Shown piece by piece: positions 8,183 through 18,837 of a stretch of 64,000 nucleotides of DNA (position 1 is the stretch's first letter; the number at the start of each line of letters is the position of its first letter). The stretch covers positions 372,001-436,000 of the forward strand of contig JAFEMH010001485.1 of assembly GCA_022495995.1 (NCBI GenBank), given 5' to 3'. The translations under genes and the position numbers were made by a program. The notes beneath the pieces were generated by a model that was not told the DNA's origin, did no database searches, and saw only the letters and a list, made by a program, of their open reading frames with translations. The DNA comes from Adenophora triphylla var. japonica. Its lineage: Eukaryota; Streptophyta; Magnoliopsida; Asterales; Campanulaceae.

Positions 8183-9697
8183 GGTGAGGACGTGGTGGCG
8201 TCTAGGTGACCGCATAGGTCGGTGATAAGGACGTGGTGGCGTCTGGTGACCGTATAGGTCGGTGGTAAGGACGTGGTGGCGTCTGGGTGGCCGTATAGGT
8301 CGGTGATAAGGACGTGGTGGCGTCCGGAGTGACCGTATAGGTCGGATGGTAAGGACGTGGTGGCGTCCTGGGTGACCGTATAGGTCGGTGATAAGGACGT
8401 GGTGGCGTCCGGAGTGACCGTATAGGTCGGATGGTAAGGACGTGGTGGCGTCCTGGGTGACCGTATAGGTCAGTGATAAGGACGTGGTGGCGTCCGGAGT
8501 GACCGTATAGGTCGGATGGTAAGGACGTGGTGGCGTCCTGGGTGACCGTATAGGTCGGTGATAAGGACGTGGTGGCGTCCTGGGTGACCGTATAGGTCGG
8601 TGATAAGGACGTGGTGGCGTCTGGGTGGCCGTATAGGTCGGTGATAAGGGACGTGGTGGCGTCTGGGTGGCCGTATAGGTCGGTGATAAGGACGTGGTGG
8701 CGTCCAGGTGACCGTATAGGTCGGATGGTAAGGACGTGGTGGCGTCACAGGTGACCGTATAGGTCGGTGATAGAGGACGTGGTGGCGTCTGGGTGGCCCG
8801 TATAGGTCGGTGATAGGACGTGGTGGCGTCTGGGTGGCCGTATGGGTCGGTGATAAGGACGTGGTGGCGTCCTGGTGGCCGTATAGGTCGGATGGTAAGG
8901 ACGTGGTGGCGTCACTGGGTGGCCGTATAGGTCGGTGATAAGGACGTGGTGGCGTCCGGGTGACCGTATAGGTCGGTGATAAGGACGTGGTGGCGTCAGG
9001 GGTGGCCGTATAGGTCGGTGATAAGGACGTGGTGGCGTCACGGGTGGCCGTATAGGTCGGTGATAAGGACGTGGTGGCGTCTGGGTGACCGTATAGGTCG
9101 GTGATAAGGACGTGGTGGCGTCTGGGTGACCGTATAGGTCGGTGATAAGGACGTGGTGGCGTCTGGGTGGCCGTATAGGTCGGTGATAAGGACGTGGTGG
9201 CGTCTGGTGGCCGTATAGGTCGGTGATAAGGACGTGGTGGCGTCTGGTGACCGTATAGGTCGGTGATAAGGACGTGGTGGCGTCCGAGGTGACCGTATAG
9301 GTCGGCGATAAGGACGTGGTGGCGTCACAGGTAGCCGTATAGGTCGGTGATAAGGACGTGGTGGCGTCCGGTGACCGTATAGGTCGGTGATAAGGGACGT
9401 GGTGGCGTCTGGGTGACCGTATAGGTCGGTGATAAGGACGTGGTGGCGTCTGGGTGGCCGTATAGGTCGGTGATAAGGACGTGGTGGCGTCTGGGTGACC
9501 GTATAGGTCGGTGATAAGGACGTGGTGGCGTCTGGTGGCCGTATAGGTCGGTGATAAGGACGTGGTGGCGTCTGGGTGGCCGTATAGGTCGGTGATAAGG
9601 ACGTGGTGGCGTCTGGGTGACCGTATAGGTCGGTGATAAGAGGCGTGGTGGCGTCTGGGTGACCGTATAGGTCGGTGATAAGGACGTGGTGGCGTCA
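8183..9697. repeat. 41-bp tandem array, about 37 units
   Basis: The unit contains CCGTATAGGTCGGTGATAAG and GACGTGGTGGCGTC. I counted about 37 units by eye, mean period near 41 bp, with variants GATGGTAAG/GTGATAAG and GTGACC/GTGGCC. At about 8325-8570 units alternate in a two-type dimer. Because 41 is not divisible by three, the minus strand stays open by cycling through three frames, giving repetitive 317-residue and 92-residue frames that I do not consider genes. Position near the 3' LTR fits the amplified repeat of Retand-like elements. Confidence 0.9.
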
Positions 9698-11076
9698 CAG
9701 GATGGAAATTTTACGATTTTCCTAATCGGGTGGTTTAAGGCCTTAGGCCGAGAATAGTGTGAGGACTTGAATCGTCTTCGGTGCGGTTGGTGCCACATGG
9801 AGGACTTTGAATCGTCTTCTAGCCGCAGGTGTGGAGGCGTGGCTGCCTTGTGATTCGAGAGGCGTAGATGCCATTTGTGTTTTTGCATGTTGATGTAGAA
9901 GGTCGGACTTACGATGATTGCCGGTGCTTGTGCTGCCGTTGAAGTGGGCGAGGTTGATGGCCGATGATTGCTTCACCATTTGGCGTTTTGGGAGGCGCTT
10001 CGTGCCTTGGGACTTGTACTCGGAGATGTTGGCTCCTTCGCGTGCTTGTTTTGCCGTTGAGTGGGCGAGGATGATGGTCGGTGCTGGGGATATGCAGTCT
10101 TGTATGACTTCCCTTTGACTTGTTGGGGGAGGAGCTCGGGCTTACTTTGATGGCCGATGGTTGATTTGCCGTTGAAGTGGGCGAAGTTCGGGCTTACATC
10201 TGACTGCCGGTGCTTGAATTGCTGGGGATGCATGACCCTGTATGGGCCCTCTTCTGTTGGGAAGATGAATTCGGACCTTCAGTGGTTGAGTTGTCGTTGA
10301 GCGTTTGGGGGCGTCTTGTGCCTTGATATTCGTGCTGGGAGGTGTTGGCTCCTTCTTGAATTGCCGTTGGAGTGGGCGAGGATCGGTCTTACGTTTGATG
10401 GCCGATGGTTGATTTGCCGTTGAAGTGGGCGAAGTTCGGGCTTACATCTGACTGCCGGTGCTTGAATTGCTGGGGATGCATGACCCTGTATGGGCCCTCT
10501 TCTGTTGGGAAGATGAATTCGGACCTTCAGTGGTTGAGTTGTCGTTGAGCGTTTGGGGGCGTCTTGTGCCTTGATATTCGTGCTGGGAGGTGTTGGCTCC
10601 TTCTTGAATTGCCGTTGGAGTGGGCGAGGATCGGTCTTACGTTTGATGGCCGATGGTTGATTTGCCGTTGAAGTGGGCGAAGTTCGGGCTTACATCTGAC
10701 TGCCGGTGGTTGATTTGCCGTTGAAGTGGGCGAGGTCCGGTCTTACGCTTGACGGCCGGGGATTGATTTGAAGGGTTAGGGACCATTCTGCACTTGGATT
10801 TGCTGAAAAAGGCCTTAGGACAGCCAGGGGCAAAGTTTGTAAGGGCAGAAAAGTCATTTGGGCACCCCTTGCAAAGAGGTCCGTACGGACCAACCTGGGT
10901 TGCAAAGAGGTCCGTACGGACCAAGTTGATTTTTACAGTTCCCAGATTTTGACCAGGCGTTAAAACCGAGGCTCCTTCACTTCTTCTTCTTCAGTTTACG
11001 AAACAGCCGAGAGAGAGAAGGAGAAAACCTCCATTTTTGCACCAAAATCTTCCATTTTTCCTTTGATTTGCTCGCA
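9698..11076. repeat. Repeat-rich leader of the antisense gene, with a 248-bp tandem duplication
   Basis: A sequence from 10146 (TTTGATGGCCGATGG) recurs at 10394 and again, partly, at 10642, so the period is 248 bp with two full copies and a partial third. The first two copies look identical by eye, implying recent duplication. Shorter relatives (GCCGTTGAAGTGGGCGA) are scattered from 9940 onward. No gene is apparent. Two palindromic motifs lie at 10872-10922 and a pyrimidine-rich stretch at about 10970-10994 (purine-rich on the element strand, a possible but unproven polypurine tract). Confidence 0.75.
10872..10922 (+). promoter_or_regulatory. Two palindromic motifs upstream of antisense gene a
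   Basis: CAAAGAGGTCCGTACGGACC occurs at 10872-10891 and 10903-10922, with a 31-bp start-to-start spacing, about 155-205 bp before the ATG at 11077. Sequence and orientation match the LTR U3 copies. No clear TATA box follows. Confidence 0.6.
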
Positions 11077-14012
11077 ATGGCGGAGGGATCTCGAAGGAGC
11101 CGTAGACAACGCAGTCAGGAAGTGGTTGAGCAGCGAATGGAGCTTCAAAGGAATTGGACCTCGTTCGTTCCGTCTTCGAAGAACCCGGATGTTTTGTATC
11201 CGAATCCGGAGGTGCATAATCGTCGCTCCATGAACGTTGGGGAGGTAAGAAATCTGTTCCGTTTTGATTCCCTGCTCGAATTTTTGAATGCTAGAACTAG
11301 GTTTTAGTTTTTCGCATTTTTGAATTTTTTGTTATTATTTTATGCCTTTTTTGTGAAATTCTTGATGAATTGTTGAAAATGGACATGTAAAAATTGTGGG
11401 TATGTGTATTTTGTGCAGAAATGTGTAGATTAGCTCTTATTTGTGAAAATAAAGTGCCTATCTAGTGAATTTGCATGCTTTGGTGTTTTGTACCGTATGC
11501 TATTTATGTATGTACATTATGAGAAAAATTATCGTGTAGTGATAATTTTTGTGCAAAAATGTGACATGTGCCGTGTTTTGTGACGGGTTATATGTGAAAG
11601 TGTGTGCCGTGTTGGGACGGATTTTCTTTTGAGAATGTGCTATGTAGTGTGTGCCGTGTTTTTGGGTGACGGACTTTGTGGGGAAAATATGTGCGATTTG
11701 GGACGGACTTTCTTTTGAAAATGTGTCGTGTAGGGTTTAATCCCCTTTTTTTTTTTTGTTTTTTTTTTTTTGAGAAAGATGTATACAGTGTGTGCCGTGT
11801 TTTGTGACGGACTGCATGGGAGAAATTATATGCATGATATATGTGAAAATTATGTGCATTGTGTGCCGTGTTTTGTGACGGGTTATATGGAAAAATTATA
11901 TGTGCAATATGTGCCGTGTTTTGTGACGGGTTATATGTGCCTTTATATTAAGTACTGTGATTGACGTACCTTTGCTGTGTTTACCTGCAGGATGCTGGGC
12001 TTACGGCCGGGAAGGCCAAGAGGATGAAGACTCGGGGATCGCTCGAGGCCATTGTGGAGCTACGGCGGATGCCCGATATTTCCGTGGGCGGTAGGCCGAG
12101 TCCCCGGAGGTTGGTTTATGCTTCGGCCTAGGTGTGTTCGTTGAGAACCTCGGGCCGGAGCTCGACACGAGGAAGAACAAGAGTGTCTTCCGGGCCTTTC
12201 GAGTACCGCGGGATACCACCCACACCTTCCACCCGAGCCGGGCGAGGTGACAGTGACGCCCACCGATTTTGCCGCTATTACCGGCTCTCCTTCAAAGGGG
12301 AGCCCGTGAGGTGGAGAGATATGATCTCGGATGATGTGCCGACCGAGCCGCCGGGCTTTGAGCCTCGTCCTCGCAGGGCTCCGGGATGCCGTATGCCGAC
12401 GTAGAGATGAGGATCACGGCCGCATTGGGGCCTACATCCGGGTACCGGCCAGTGACACGGAGCAGCTTGGCGCGCTCCTTCTTGTGGTATGCACCGTCCG
12501 AGACTTTGTTCTCGAACCACGCTACCGCAGCTCCCTTTGCTCTGTTGGAGAGCTTGACCGATTCTGGATAGGGTCTCGCGACATTGCTTGGGGCGAGGCA
12601 GCTTGGCCGAGCTCTACTTTTCTCTCGGACCGGTTTAGCCGGGGTGGCCAATTCGTTGGCCTCGCTTTGATTTTGCTCGAGGTATGAGTTTATTGCTTGT
12701 TTTTGATTTAGCAACTTGTCGTTTCTCCATTTTTTTTTTTTTTTTTTCGAGCTCTTCTCTCGCTTTTGTCGCAGTGTGGTTTTATGAGGTCTTTCGGTGC
12801 TTCCCATGGGATAGAGATCCCTGGGCCGTTGCCGCGTATCCCGCTATGCTCTACCGGGCTCGTACGGCCAGGAGGAGGAGGACCAGCAGGGGTAAGCTCA
12901 CCATTGCCTACGGGGAGGTGCAGGAGCGTTTGGAGCGAGATAGCCGTGAGGGTTTCGTCTTGTTCCCATGGGCTCGGTATGAGGGTGATGAGTTTGAGGG
13001 AGCTCCCGAGGTGACGGCGCAGCGGAAGATGCTGCGGGGCTTGACTTGCGACGCCATGTATCTGGGGGAGCGAGTCTTCTGGCAGCATGGCCCGGGTGTG
13101 CTTCCCGTTGCTCCGAGGGACCCTCCGTTTGGGATGTTTGACTCCCGGGATATGGATGTGCTGGATTTTGAGAGGTACCTTGGCGGTGTGGGTGCCGAGG
13201 AGTTTATTTTGTTTGGTGAGGAGTACGAGACCTTCGTTAGGAGGAAGCTGAGGACGCCCTGTGCACCGGCGCGGAGAGAGAGGGCCGGCCCGCAGCTCCC
13301 CTGCAGGTTCCGATGCCGGGGCCGGATTTCACTTATGTCCGTGGGGACGGATCGCGGAGGAGGGTGTCTGTACTGCTCCGGAGCAGTGCTCCCGCCGCCT
13401 ACAGAGCGGACCCCGACAGATCGGTGAGTGTGCCGACTCTTTTCCATCTTGGCATCTTTTCTGTATTTTTTCTCTTTTTGTTGTTGAGTATACTGCATTG
13501 ATGAGCGTTTCTTTGGCTGTTTGCTTGTGCAGGTCCCGGGGAGAGCCTATGATGCGCTGACTCGCCGTTATGTGGCGATGAGATCCTTTGCTAAGAAGAT
13601 GGCGTCGAAGATGTCCTGCCGGTCTTCGCGTCGTATGCCAACAGATGAGCCGATGCCTTCGAGGCATTCAGTGGATGTTCCTCCACCGAGGGCCGAGCCG
13701 GAGCCGCAGCAGAGGGACCTTCGAGAGGGCGGCATAGCATGGATGCCGGGACGTCTTCCGGAGCCGCAGTGGCCTTCGAGGGAGCAGCCCTTTTATCGCT
13801 CATGCCTCCGCATGCCGCTCGTGGTGAGGGATTCTCGTGAGCCTTCTTTCTTCGACCCTTTCGCCGGATTTGATCCTTCGCATTATTTTGAGTGGCGTGC
13901 TCGGAGGGGGCTCGCACTCGATGATGAGGGCGTGACGGGCGAGTTCACTGGGATGCCCGATTTTTCTTTGGAGGATCTTGGCGAGGATGATGATGACGAG
14001 GGCTCTGATTAG
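11077..14012 (+). pseudogene. Antisense gene a of element B: spliced plant-mobile-domain-like protein
   Basis: Four exons are suggested by GT/AG borders: 11077-11244, 11991-12681, 12775-13423 and 13533-14012 (stop TAG). Exon 1 encodes a basic start (MAEGSRRSRRQRSQE). Exon 2 carries the plant mobile domain signature around GEVTVTPTDFAAITG and a later WGEAAW segment. Exon 3 contains WFYEVFRCFPWDRDPWAV and LRGLTCDAMYLGERVFW. Exon 4 ends in an acidic tail (EDLGEDDDDEGSD). Introns have T-rich acceptors, e.g. TTACCTGCAG and TTGTGCAG. Exon 2 has in-frame stops and frame changes, exon 3 changes frame near 13300, and the exon 2-3 join is one base out of phase, so this copy is probably inactive. Plant mobile domain proteins of the MAIL1/MAIN kind affect silencing in Arabidopsis; the role inside a retrotransposon is unknown. 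It converges on integrase from the opposite strand. Confidence 0.75.
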
Positions 14013-14362
14013 TATTCATTTGCTTTCCCTCTTTTCATATCCCTCTCTCCTTTTTTTTTTTTTTTTTTGTTTAGCAAATGCATTTTGTACCCGTAATAAA
14101 ACACATGTATTTGCATGGCAAACAGTATTTTATTTTAAGATGTAATGTCATTTATTTTTGTGATTCCCGGGAATTGTCCTAGAAATTGTTGCTATTATTA
14201 TTTTTATTTTTTTTTTTGTACATGCCACGCGAGCTGAGAGTGCGTTTGTGGGTAGTGTTGGTTTGCCGGAAATGGCTTTGGCCGTTGTTTGACCGTTTGG
14301 AGCAAGGTTTTGCCGAGGACAAAGGGTTTTTGTACCGCTTTTCTGGGAAATGGGCTCGATTG

Positions 14363-14413
14363 CAAAGAGGTCCGTACGGACAGACCTACATTGCAAAGAG
14401 GTCCGTACGGACC
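14363..14413 (+). promoter_or_regulatory. Two palindromic motifs upstream of antisense gene b
   Basis: The motif occurs at 14363-14382 (last base changed) and 14394-14413, with the same 31-bp spacing as before gene a. It lies about 120-170 bp upstream of the ATG at 14534. A weak TATA-like TTAAAT begins at 14434, about 22 nt after the second palindrome core. Confidence 0.55.
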
Positions 14414-14533
14414 AACCTTGCTTTTCAGAGGACTTAAATGTTTTCCAAGGTGTCCTGACTTTCTCCCATTCCCCATTTGCAGCCATTTTCGAGCTTTCTT
14501 CCCCATTTTCTCTAGGGACCTCCATTTTTGCCA

Positions 14534-16056
14534 TGGATTCTTCGTATGTTCCTAGGCTTTTGCCGAGGCTTTCGCAGGAGAGGCAAGCACACTTCCTTGA
14601 GCAATGAAAATGTGGATGAGACGCCGTATGAGGCATCGTAGACGGGCTTTCGAGGTAAGGTTTCGTCTTTGCTCGGTTTGGTCTTTTAAGGAGTTGGTTC
14701 CCGATTGGGATTTGTTGCGGGCCGCCGCGAAGTTCCTGGGATGTTAGGAGGCACGTGTACCGTTTCTCCTACAATGAAATGGTGCCCACTTTTGAGGATT
14801 TTCGGGCTTTGATTGGAGGACCGGAGGTGGAGGCCATCTCGCTTCCTTTCGTTGGTGGTGCATGCGGTGAGCGTGAAGCTTGCGGACTTTCTTCGTGCTT
14901 CGTTGGAAGAAGTGCAGTGGCATGATCCTTGATTCGGGTCATATCGACATTTCCGAGCCGCCTGAGCGGTTCATGGTTGATGATGAGAGTGACGTCTCTT
15001 GGGATGTATTTGCCTTGTGCGTGATGGCGACGCTTTTCCGGTCGCCTCCCTTGGCATTTGTGATGGCGCTTTGCTAGATGTGGTAGGGCACCGCAGAGCC
15101 GGAGAGGATATTGTCCCGTTGGTGTTGGGAGAGACTCTTCATGGGATCGACCGTCTGGCGACTGGGGATCGTTTTATGAGAGTGGGAAGCCCCGCTTTAC
15201 TCACCTTGTGGCTGCGAGAGAGACTCCAGGCCATGCCCGAGGATCCGACGTCGTTTAGCCCGTGGTCATTTGCTCGCCGACCTCTTGTGTTGGATATGGA
15301 TCATCCGCCCTGGGAGAGATGGATGGCACAGCCTTGGTACGCATCGATCCGCCGGTGGGTTCCGTGACCGGAGGATTGAGACCAGGAGGATCTTGCAGAA
15401 GGGTCCTACGTTGTCGAGTTCCAGGTTTGTCTTGGTCCTCCTTCTATGTTCCGTCGCTTGTTTCCCGGCGGCTTGGGATGAAGCAGAGCCTTTGTTGGGC
15501 CGGGATGACCTTGCTACCGCGGAGATAGCTCCTCTTTGTATGGCGCCTGTGTGCCTTCTTGTATTGTCCGAGGGTATGGAGGTATTCCGCTTTCCCTCCC
15601 GTGGTACTCCTTAGACGTCTGGGAGAGTGTCGTGTTGACGACTCGCATCCGGCCCGGTATGAGCAGCGTGTTGGGCGTCCCAAGTGGTCTTGGAGAGCGT
15701 GCGTGCAGCCGATTCTGGGACCCGGTTGCCGTAGCGGCTATTGCCTTAGGAGTGCCGAAGCCCGGTCCGACCCTTTGGATGTGACGGGAGACGCTTTGTT
15801 TGACTACGAGACTAGAGTTGACCGACCGACAGGAGAGGTCCTCTTTACGTACTCGCAGGAGGAGATCCGAGCCGAAGCACGGGCGAATGAAGCCCCGAGA
15901 GCTACCGGATTATTTGACTCTACGGGGAGGACCCCGATCTCTGACCGAGAGACGCAGAGTTGGTTCACGTGGAGCGAAAGAAGACTCGCCGGGGACGAGG
16001 GAAGAAAGGAAAGAATGGCGAGGGACAAGCGCAGATGGCGCGGAATGACCTCCTAG
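14534..16056 (+). pseudogene. Antisense gene b of element B: DUF7745/plant-mobile-domain-like protein
   Basis: Starts at ATG 14534 (MDSSYVPRLLPRL) and can be followed through several frames to the stop at 16054-16056. Recognisable blocks are WSFKELVPDWDLLRAA (about 14675), a block like PTFEDFRALIGGPEVE (about 14790-14830), WDVFALCVMATLF (about 15000), RVWRYSAFPPVV (about 15566) and a charged C-terminus rich in E, R and K (15850-16050). The first block resembles the plant DUF7745 / mobile-domain signature as I recall it. Frameshifts and stops occur throughout the middle, so the copy is dead. No intron is needed to follow the similarity. Its counterpart in element I (60480-61973) shows the same blocks in order. 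Confidence 0.65.
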
Positions 16057-16836
16057 GTATCCATTCATTGCACTGCAAACACATTATTAGTTAAATGTAT
16101 TAAGCTGTCTTTTAACATGTTGTGAACTTGAGAGTAGACCGTGCTTGAACTCATCAAGAAATGTTGTAACCGTTAGTGATTTGTGATTTACTTTTAAAGC
16201 TTTGTCGAGACGCAAGATCTCTTGTTTGCCTTTGCTTCTGTTGTGCCCTTTGTTGGCGTCCATCTTTGGACTTTCTTTTCTTGCATTTGCGGATCAAGGG
16301 CCTCGAGCCATGACGGCAATCCCCTTTGCCGAGGCTTTGTGCTTGGCCGAGAGGTTGAATGCTCCCTTGACAAGTTGTTCGACGGTCTTTTCGTAGCTTC
16401 CTTGCCGCTCGTTGGCGTCGGGCTCTTGACCTCGATTTCGCAGCCTTCGCTTGAGCTTCTTTTGTTTTTTTTTTTTTATTGTTGTTTTTTTTTTGTGAGC
16501 CCTTGCTCGAGCTCTTTTTTTTTTTTTTGAAGCGCGTGAGGGCGAAGACAAGCCCCTGGCTTGGAAGCAGACATGAGTCAGTCGTTTGATGCTGAGTGAC
16601 CCTCGGATGTCCTTTGATGTTGCCGCCGTCGTTTGACTTGGTCAAGGTGACCGCCGGGCGTGTTCTTGAAAAGTGCGGAGCTTGATGGAGGTCTTGATTG
16701 ACATTCAAACTTTTGACTTTTTTGTGTATTTTTAGACCGGACCAATTAAGGTTGCCTACGTTCCTCCGGACTAGAGGGCTCGGGTGCGTAGTTCGACACT
16801 ACATGGAGTGCCAAGAGATGCACAGATTGTTCTTCT
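16057..16836. other. Convergent 3' region between antisense gene b and integrase
   Basis: About 780 bp with poly-T runs on the plus strand (16468-16500 and 16516-16530) and no supported gene. Short ORFs here are low-complexity lysine/arginine frames. Both convergent transcripts would end here; no definite polyadenylation signal was found. Confidence 0.55.
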
Positions 16837-18208
16837 TTAGGCGAAGTATCTGCGAAGTTTGCTTCCGTTATTTGGATTCATGAAGGGATTGCCGTCTAGG
16901 TACGTTAGCTTCATGGCGCCTCCGGAGAAGATCTTTTGAACCACGAAAGGGCCGATCCATGTGGGTTCCCATTTTCCCAGTGGGTTGGTTCGAGTGGGAG
17001 GCTTTTCTTTGAGTACAAGGTCACCTTCCCTGATGTCTCGGGATTTGACTTTCTTGTCGAAAGCTCTAGCCATCCTGCTTTGATAGGCTCGGACGTGTTC
17101 CATGGCCTTTAGTCGTCGCTCGTCTAGCGAGCCAATTCATCATGTCGGCTTCGGAGCCATTCGACTTCGTTGATGTCATTTTCCAGCGGCACTCGGAGTG
17201 AGGAATTTCTAGCTCGATGGGAAGGACTGCTTCCATCCCGTATGTCGTGGCAAATGGGGTTTCTCCCGTGGGTCATTCGGCGATGTGCGGTAGCCCCGCA
17301 GTGCAAGGTGCGGTTTCTCGGGCCAATCTCGTCCTCGGGTGGTCATTTTTCGGATGATCCGTTCGAGGTTTTGTTTTTGCTTCCACGGCGCCGTTTGTTT
17401 GTGGCCGGTAGGGAGAAGATTTGTGGCGTGTGATCTTGAATTCAGCCCAGCGATGCATCGAATTCTCCTTCGAAGTGTGAGCCGTTGTCTGATATGACCT
17501 CATTTGGGATGCCGTATCGGCATATGATGCTTTCCTTGAGGAAATGTGCGACCTTCTTGGAGGTGAGTACCTTGTAGGACTTGGCTTCGACCCATTTGGT
17601 GAAGTAGTCGATGGCTACTAAGATGAACTCGTGACCGTTCTTTGCCGGCGGAGCGATTTTCCCGATGACGTCAATTCCCCAAGTGGCAAAGGGCCAAGGT
17701 GTAGTCATGCGGTAGAGATCGTGGGGCGGCGGATGATTGAGGTTGGAGAACCGTTGGCACTTGTCGCAGCCCGGACAAAGTGGATGCACCGCCTCCATGG
17801 AGATCCGGTAGTAGCCCATCCCGAGAATGATTTGCATCGGGGCTCGGCGTTCATGTGGGGACCGCAAGCCCCATTGTGGACTTCGTTCATGAACTTGTTC
17901 GCTTCTTCTTGGCTGACGCAGCGTAGGAGTGGCCCATGGTAGCGTTTCTTGTATAACATGTCCCCGAGGATGACGAAGTGAGAGGCAAGGCGTTTTAGGG
18001 CCATGATGCTCTTGGTTTTGACCCCTCCTGTGTGTTGCCCTTCCTTGTTCATGAAGGCAGTTTCCCGTTCTTGAGGTATTGGAAGATCGACTTGTCTTTG
18101 GAAATGGCGTCGGACTTGCGTCTCTTTGGCTTTTCGGCAATCTTGCAAATCTTTGTGATTAAAACCTTCTCGGCGGCTTGGGCCCGGTTTTCTCTCGTTT
18201 GACAACAT
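16837..18208 (-). pseudogene. Integrase of element B, frameshifted
   Basis: Integrase would insert element DNA into the chromosome. The N-terminal zinc-binding region is split over two frames (EVHNGACGPHMN, then CPGCDKCQRF). The catalytic core shows GIDVIG (first Asp), FTKWVEAKSYKVL and ISDNGSHFEG (second Asp) in the 17442-18140 frame, then PQTNGAVEA (catalytic Glu) in the 17273-17503 frame. The C-terminal domain (16837-17103) contains REGDLVLKEKPP and WIGPFVV, the GPF/Y motif of Ty3-type integrases, and ends with a stop at 16837. At least three frame changes are present. The C-terminal domain contains no chromodomain. Confidence 0.85.
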
Positions 18209-18837
18209 GTTTAAATGTTTGCTTGATGCATTTATTTAATTAATGTGTTTGCCTTTTGTATAGATGAATTTAACTGTTTTGATTAGTTAATGTCATCATT
18301 TGTTAAAGATGCAATGAAATGGTTTTTTAGGAAGGTCGGACCTTTTATTGAAAGCGTGAAGGTCTGTACATTGTTGATCAAAGATTCACAATCGTTGGGC
18401 GTAAAGCCGTCAAAAGACACAAAAGATGTGAATACACGTACAACAAGACTCGAAGCTAGACTATAGGCGACGAGGATTGGACCAGCTTCATTACTCCCGG
18501 ATGGGCTGTAGCTCTAGAGGGAGTGGTCTTGGGTTCAGTGGCCAATCTTCCCTTGGCATGAGTCCCGGAAAGTAGCTTGCATGCGGTTCGATTTCAAACC
18601 GGATCGCGAGAGGTTTTTGGTCAGCTCCCACGATGATGTCCCTCCATTAGTGTTGCCACCGAGTCCTTGGGGGTTTTTTGATGATAGAAGTCGGCGAGGG
18701 CTACTTCTAGGAGGGCGAAGCATTCGGCGGTCGGAGTGGATTCTTGCGATGTTGATCGGTTTCATAGAATCTGCTTCTTTATAAGGATCTTTGCTTGTAC
18801 GACGTTTACAATGTCCGATTCGAGCGGACATGATATA
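18209..18837 (-). other. Spacer between protease and integrase; no reverse transcriptase visible
   Basis: The part nearest integrase (about 18209-18530) is AT-rich with no long frame. The part nearest protease (18530-18837) continues a degraded linker with residues resembling SDLDEQW...LLQGL. A normal element would carry RT and RNase H here, roughly 1.8-2 kb. I see no YVDD or RNase H motif on either strand. Confidence 0.65.

Noticed and set aside
8183..9697. Regular array considered as CRISPR
   Set aside because: Units are contiguous and degenerate with no unique spacers, and the DNA is plant nuclear.
8745..9698. 317-residue minus-strand frame with a 41-residue repeat (HHV/TDLYGHP-type units)
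   Set aside because: It results from a 41-bp tandem repeat whose length cycles through all three frames; no start context, no non-repeat domain, and the repeat is non-coding in appearance.
16294..16708. Lys/Arg-rich minus-strand ORFs suggestive of a nucleic-acid-binding protein
   Set aside because: The basic stretches come from poly-T runs on the plus strand in the 3' region between convergent genes; no start or homologous block in element I.
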